Part shown: positions 33,236-36,666 of the stretch, piece by piece
How positions within the stretch are numbered: position 1 is the first letter of the stretch
Layout: every line of letters starts with the position of its first letter
Assembly (NCBI GenBank): GCA_029266835.1
Contig: JAQSWD010000014.1
Span: 1-36,666, forward strand
From: Steroidobacteraceae bacterium
GTDB lineage: Bacteria; Pseudomonadota; Gammaproteobacteria; Steroidobacterales; Steroidobacteraceae
Length of the DNA stretch: 36,666 nucleotides
Reading direction: 5' to 3'
Notes under the pieces: generated by a model
What the model saw: only the letters and a program-made list of their open reading frames with translations
Database searches by the model: none
Told to the model about the DNA's origin: nothing
Position numbers and translations under genes: made by a program

Positions 33236-34606
33236 GTGAGCAAGGCCAGCAGGGCTCACAACGCCGCGCTCGAAACCGGCGTGGTCGCCGATCTCACTCA
33301 TGAAGGCGAGGGCGTGGTACGCGGTGTCAACATCACCGACGGACCACTCAAGGACCGGCCGGAAGCGGGCAAGACCGTGTTCATCGCGGGCGCTTTGCCT
33401 GGCGAGCGCGTGACATTCCGCCGTCGCGGCTTCCACAAGAGCCACGACGAGGCCGAGTTGATCGAAGTGCTCGAGGCGTCGCCGCAGCGTGTGCAGCCGC
33501 GCTGCGCGCATTTCGGAGTCTGCGGAGGCTGCGCGCTCCAGCATCTCGACCCGGGCGCGCAGCTCGAAGCCAAGCAGAAGGAACTGGCCGGCAACCTGCA
33601 GCGCATCGGCAATGTCGTCCCCGACACGTGGCTGCCGCCCTTGTTAGGGCCGCACTGGGGTTATCGGCGGCGCGCGCGCCTGTCGTCACGCTTCGTGACC
33701 AAGAAAGGCCGCAGCCTCGTGGGCTTTCGCGAGAAGCAGGGCAAGTACGTGGCCGACGTGCAGCGCTGCGAGGTGCTGGCCGAACCCGTGGGTCATCTCG
33801 TGGGCGCGCTGGGCGAGCTGCTCACCGGCATGCAGCGGCGCGAGAGCCTGCCCCAGATCGAGGTGGCCCTGTCCGATGGTGAACGTGTGCTGGTGTTCCG
33901 CGTGCTCGACCCGCTGCCCGAGAGCGACCTCGACACGCTGCGCGAATTCGAGAAGGCCCAGGGCCTGCGGATACTGCTGCAGCCCGGCGGGCTGGATACC
34001 GTCGCCCCGCTGACCCCCGGGCCCGTGGACCTTCATTACCGGCTCGACGAGTTCGGCCTGAAGCTGGACTTTGGCCCCACGGACTTCGTGCAGGTGAATG
34101 CCGCCATCAACCAGTCCATGGTCTCCCGCGCCATCGAACTACTGGAGGTGGGCCCGGCCGACCGGGTGCTCGACCTGTATTGCGGATTGGGCAATTTCAC
34201 CCTGCCGCTGGCCCGGCGCGCCGCCGAGGTGGTGGGGGTGGAAGGTGATGCGGGTCTCATTGGCCGGGCGCGTGCCAATGCGGCTGCCAATGGCATTTCC
34301 AATGCCCTTTTCCACGTGGCCGACCTGTCCCAGCCGCCCGACAAGACCATCCCCTGGATGCGGGGAGGCTACGACAAGGTGCTGTTAGACCCGCCGCGCG
34401 TCGGGGCCCGCGAGGTTTTGAGCGCCGTGGCACATATCGCGCCGCGCCGGGTGGTGTATATCTCCTGTCACACAGGTTCCCTGGCACGAGATCTGGGTGT
34501 ATTGACCCATGAACTGGGCTTCCGCTTACGTGCCGCGGGGGTCCTTGATATGTTTCCGCACACTACACACGTGGAGTCCATGGCGGTGCTCGAAAGGGCG
34601 TCGTAA
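33236..34606 (+). CDS. rlmD: 23S rRNA (uracil(1939)-C(5))-methyltransferase
   Basis: 456 residues, start GTG at 33236. An N-terminal TRAM domain (about 12-80) is followed by an iron-sulfur motif: Cys90, Cys96, Cys99 and Cys178. SAM-binding DLYCGLGNFTLPLARR (about 316-331), FVQVNAAIN, VLLDPPRVG and the catalytic SC segment come in family order. The catalytic cysteine is probably Cys411. The motif reads ISCHTGSLARD where RlmD relatives usually have SCNPATLARD, so Asn-Pro is His-Thr here. Symbol rlmD rather than rlmC or trmA is chosen from the Fe-S motif and length and is likely but not certain. Confidence 0.88.
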   Translation: MSKASRAHNAALETGVVADLTHEGEGVVRGVNITDGPLKDRPEAGKTVFIAGALPGERVTFRRRGFHKSHDEAELIEVLEASPQRVQPRCAHFGVCGGCALQHLDPGAQLEAKQKELAGNLQRIGNVVPDTWLPPLLGPHWGYRRRARLSSRFVTKKGRSLVGFREKQGKYVADVQRCEVLAEPVGHLVGALGELLTGMQRRESLPQIEVALSDGERVLVFRVLDPLPESDLDTLREFEKAQGLRILLQPGGLDTVAPLTPGPVDLHYRLDEFGLKLDFGPTDFVQVNAAINQSMVSRAIELLEVGPADRVLDLYCGLGNFTLPLARRAAEVVGVEGDAGLIGRARANAAANGISNALFHVADLSQPPDKTIPWMRGGYDKVLLDPPRVGAREVLSAVAHIAPRRVVYISCHTGSLARDLGVLTHELGFRLRAAGVLDMFPHTTHVESMAVLERAS

Positions 34607-34624
34607 GAGGGGGCTCCGGCAAGG

Positions 34625-35686
34625 ATGGATGGAGTGACCCTGGGTCCACTGATGGTCGACGTAGCCGGTCTCGAGCTGACGCCCGAGGACCGCGACGTGC
34701 TGCGCCATCCGCTGGTGGGCAGCGTCATCCTGTTCACCCGTAACTACCAGTCCGCCGAACAGCTGCGGAAGCTGGTGGCCGACATCCATTCGGTCCGCTC
34801 CCCGGCGCTCATCGTGGCGGTCGACCAGGAAGGCGGGCGCGTGCAGCGGTTCCGTCCCGAGTTCTCGAAGCTGCCGCCGCCGCGGCGCATCGGACATGAG
34901 TTCGATCTCGATCCGAAGCAGGGTCTGGCGCTGGCCAGGTCCATGGGCTGGCTCATGGCGGCCGAGCTGCGCGCGCATGGTGTCGATCTTTCGTTCGCTC
35001 CCTGCGTGGATCTCGACTACGGCGTCAGTGAGGTCATTGGCGACCGCGCGTTCCACGCCAGGCCCGAAGCCGTGGCGCAACTCGCGCTGGCCTATCTACA
35101 GGGCATGAAGGACGCCGGCATGGCCGCGACGGCCAAGCATTTTCCGGGACACGGCGCGGTGGTCGCGGATTCGCACCAGTCACTGCCGGTGGACCGGCGC
35201 GCCTGGAACGAATTGGGCGATGACCTGCTTCCCTATCGTCGTCTCATCGCCAACGGCCTGCCCGGCGTCATGGTGGCGCACGTGCTGTTTCCCGCGGTGG
35301 CCCCCGAGCCCGCGAGCCTGTCGCGCCGCTGGATACAGAACGCGCTGCGCGAAGAGCTGCGCTTCGAAGGCGCGATCTTCACGGACGACCTGTCGATGGG
35401 CGGGGCGAAAGAATTCGGCGACGTGGTCGCGCGCGCCACGGCAGCGCTGCGGGCCGGCTGCGACGTGCTGCCCGTGTGCAATGACCGCGCTTCCGTGGTC
35501 ACGCTGCTCGACGAACTGGAATGGGAAATCGAGCCCAGCGCACATCTGCGCCTGGTGCGCATGCGCGGCAAGAGCGCGCCCGAGCGCGACGAACTGCTGG
35601 CGGGTGATGCCTGGCGTGCCAGCCAGGATCTGCTGGCCCGCACCTCGGCCGCGCCGCAGCTCAGTCTCACGGCGGGCAACGCATGA
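34625..35686 (+). CDS. nagZ: Beta-N-acetylhexosaminidase NagZ
   Basis: 353 residues, glycoside hydrolase family 3. KHFPGHG (171-177) followed by DSHQSLP (182-188) is the NagZ signature, the His184 region being the unusual acid/base dyad, and FTDDLSMGG (252-260) holds the nucleophilic Asp (254 or 255). It removes N-acetylglucosamine from recycled muropeptides in the cytoplasm, feeding the signal that controls ampC-type beta-lactamases. No signal peptide. The next gene overlaps its stop by 4 nt (ATGA), suggesting coupling. Confidence 0.95.
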   Translation: MDGVTLGPLMVDVAGLELTPEDRDVLRHPLVGSVILFTRNYQSAEQLRKLVADIHSVRSPALIVAVDQEGGRVQRFRPEFSKLPPPRRIGHEFDLDPKQGLALARSMGWLMAAELRAHGVDLSFAPCVDLDYGVSEVIGDRAFHARPEAVAQLALAYLQGMKDAGMAATAKHFPGHGAVVADSHQSLPVDRRAWNELGDDLLPYRRLIANGLPGVMVAHVLFPAVAPEPASLSRRWIQNALREELRFEGAIFTDDLSMGGAKEFGDVVARATAALRAGCDVLPVCNDRASVVTLLDELEWEIEPSAHLRLVRMRGKSAPERDELLAGDAWRASQDLLARTSAAPQLSLTAGNA

Positions 35687-36627
35687 ACGGGCCTGCATTG
35701 AACGGATTTCACGGTGAATTCCTGCGCGGTGCGCTCGACGTGGCGCCCGAGGGCGTGGTGATCTGCGAAGCCGGTGGCGAACGCGCCGCCGTGTACGCGA
35801 ACCCTGCGTTCTGCCGGCTCACCGGTTACGAGCTGAGCGAGCTCATCGGCAAGAATCTGCGCTTCCTCCAGGGCGACGATCGTGATCAGCCCGAGCTCGA
35901 CCCCATCCGCGAGTCGTTGCGTCACGGCGAGCCGGTGCGTGCCTTGCTGCGCAATCAGCGCAAGGACGGCACCGTATTCGTCAATGACATGCAGCTCTAT
36001 CCACTCAAGGATGGCGGCGGCAAGGTCACGCACTTCATCGGTTATCACCGCGAAGGCGGCACGCGCAGCAAGGTGGCCGGCGAGAGCGGCATCCGCGGCC
36101 TGCCTACCTGGGTGCGCGAGGACCGACTCACCGGCCTCGCTTCGCGTTATTACTTCGAGGACGTGCTCAAGCGCGACTTCGCGCTGGCCCAGCGCGACAA
36201 GACGGATATCGCGCTGCTGCTGTTCGACATCGACCAGCTCGGCCCATACAACGAGGTCTACGACCGCGCCGGCGGAGACTCCGTCGTCAAACGTGTCGCC
36301 CGCGCGATCGCCGGTTCATTCCGCCGCGGCACCGACGTGGTGGGCCGCTGGGAAGGCGCCAGCGTCATCGTGCTCATGCACGGCACCCCGGCCGATCACG
36401 TGATCCAGCACGCCACCACGGTGGCGCACCGTGTGCGCGAGCAGCAGATCCATCACCCGCGTTCCATCCAGAAATACGTCACCGTCAGCGGCGGCGTGGC
36501 CATTCATACCGCGCGGCCGGAAGACAGCGCCGAGAAATTCCTCAAGGCCGTGGAAGTGGCCGTGTCGCGCGCGAAGGACCAGGGGCGTAACCGCGTCATC
36601 GTCGCGGAAGAATCGGATTTCGAGTGA
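35683..36627 (+). CDS. PAS (LOV-like) and GGDEF-like protein, both sites degenerate
   Basis: 314 residues, no membrane segment. The N-terminal PAS domain (about 15-125) contains the LOV-like segment GKNLRFLQGDD (57-67): Leu59 replaces the flavin-linking Cys of NCRFLQG photoreceptors, and the usual Gln near the end (GVQ) is a His (IGYHREG). The C-terminal GGDEF-like domain (about 145-310) has the fold-typical DRLTGLASRYYFEDVL and FDIDQLGPYNEVYDRAGGD, but its signature reads EGASV at 224-228 instead of GGDEF. Diguanylate cyclase activity is therefore unlikely; nucleotide-binding or partner-binding roles are possible. It overlaps nagZ by 4 nt (ATGA) and is probably co-translated with it. Confidence 0.85.
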   Translation: MNGPALNGFHGEFLRGALDVAPEGVVICEAGGERAAVYANPAFCRLTGYELSELIGKNLRFLQGDDRDQPELDPIRESLRHGEPVRALLRNQRKDGTVFVNDMQLYPLKDGGGKVTHFIGYHREGGTRSKVAGESGIRGLPTWVREDRLTGLASRYYFEDVLKRDFALAQRDKTDIALLLFDIDQLGPYNEVYDRAGGDSVVKRVARAIAGSFRRGTDVVGRWEGASVIVLMHGTPADHVIQHATTVAHRVREQQIHHPRSIQKYVTVSGGVAIHTARPEDSAEKFLKAVEVAVSRAKDQGRNRVIVAEESDFE

Positions 36628-36666
36628 GAGTCGGCTGAAGAGCGGAGGCGTGTCGACGTCGCCGGC

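Noticed and set aside
36628..36666. Start of a further gene at the right edge
   Set aside because: Only 39 bases remain after the last stop; no start codon or motif can be supported.

Overview
The window is high-GC bacterial chromosome, densely packed with genes, most of them on the + strand. It looks like a gammaproteobacterium of the Xanthomonadales, Nevskiales or Steroidobacterales type. The evidence is gene order: ftsB-ispD-ispF-truD-surE-pcm, an RpfE-like gene with recJ then prfB-lysS (a Xanthomonas-like neighbourhood), sdhCDAB-sdhE, and rpoE-rseA-rseB-lepA-lepB-rnc-era-recO-pdxJ-acpS. There are no phage genes, transposases, CRISPR arrays, rRNAs or tRNAs that I can recognise. The assignment to a lineage is inference.

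Layout. 1-367: 3' end of a VOC-fold gene. 472-3240: secreted two-domain M16 zinc protease. 3261-3926 (minus): a VapC-type PIN toxin and Phd/VapB-type antitoxin, sitting where many gammaproteobacteria have eno upstream of ftsB. 3999-7263: ftsB, ispD, ispF, truD and a crotonase-fold gene that appears to have an internal deletion. A 58-bp palindrome covers the shared 3' ends of that gene and the convergent smr gene. 7915-9373: surE and pcm. The nlpD-rpoS pair that commonly follows pcm is absent; instead there is a 372-bp, comparatively A-rich gap with a hairpin, a pair of 31/32-bp inverted repeats and a possible lysine-rich micro-ORF. 9746-11145: a divergent pair, an Mth938-like protein and an RpfE-like protein. 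11167-16839: recJ, a GNAT acetyltransferase, prfB (with the programmed frameshift), lysS and murI.

16924-18494: an alpha/beta-hydrolase-like protein without the usual nucleophile serine, convergent with a compact ygfZ. 18556-22848: a succinate dehydrogenase operon that starts with an SDHAF4-like assembly factor (DUF1674) and ends with sdhE and a ygfX-like membrane protein, so two complex II assembly factors are encoded in one operon. 22898-25353: sigma-E, anti-sigma RseA and RseB, behind a promoter that fits the sigma-E consensus. mucD/degP is not in the cluster. 25373-29008: a glutaredoxin-like protein, lepA, lepB and a DUF4845 protein. 29022-33225: rnc, era, recO, pdxJ, acpS and a DEDDy exonuclease, most overlapping by 1-4 nt and so probably translationally coupled. 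33236-36627: rlmD, nagZ and a PAS/LOV-like plus GGDEF-like protein in which both signature sites are degenerate.

Functional themes are isoprenoid precursor synthesis (ispD, ispF), translation and RNA modification (truD, prfB, lysS, lepA, rnc, era, rlmD), repair (recJ, recO, pcm, surE), cell envelope (ftsB, murI, nagZ, lepB, sigma-E system) and respiration (sdh). The core is conventional. The unusual material is the two repeat structures, the SDHAF4-led sdh operon with its upstream palindrome, and a set of proteins that keep a fold while losing catalytic residues. No wholly new multi-gene system is evident.
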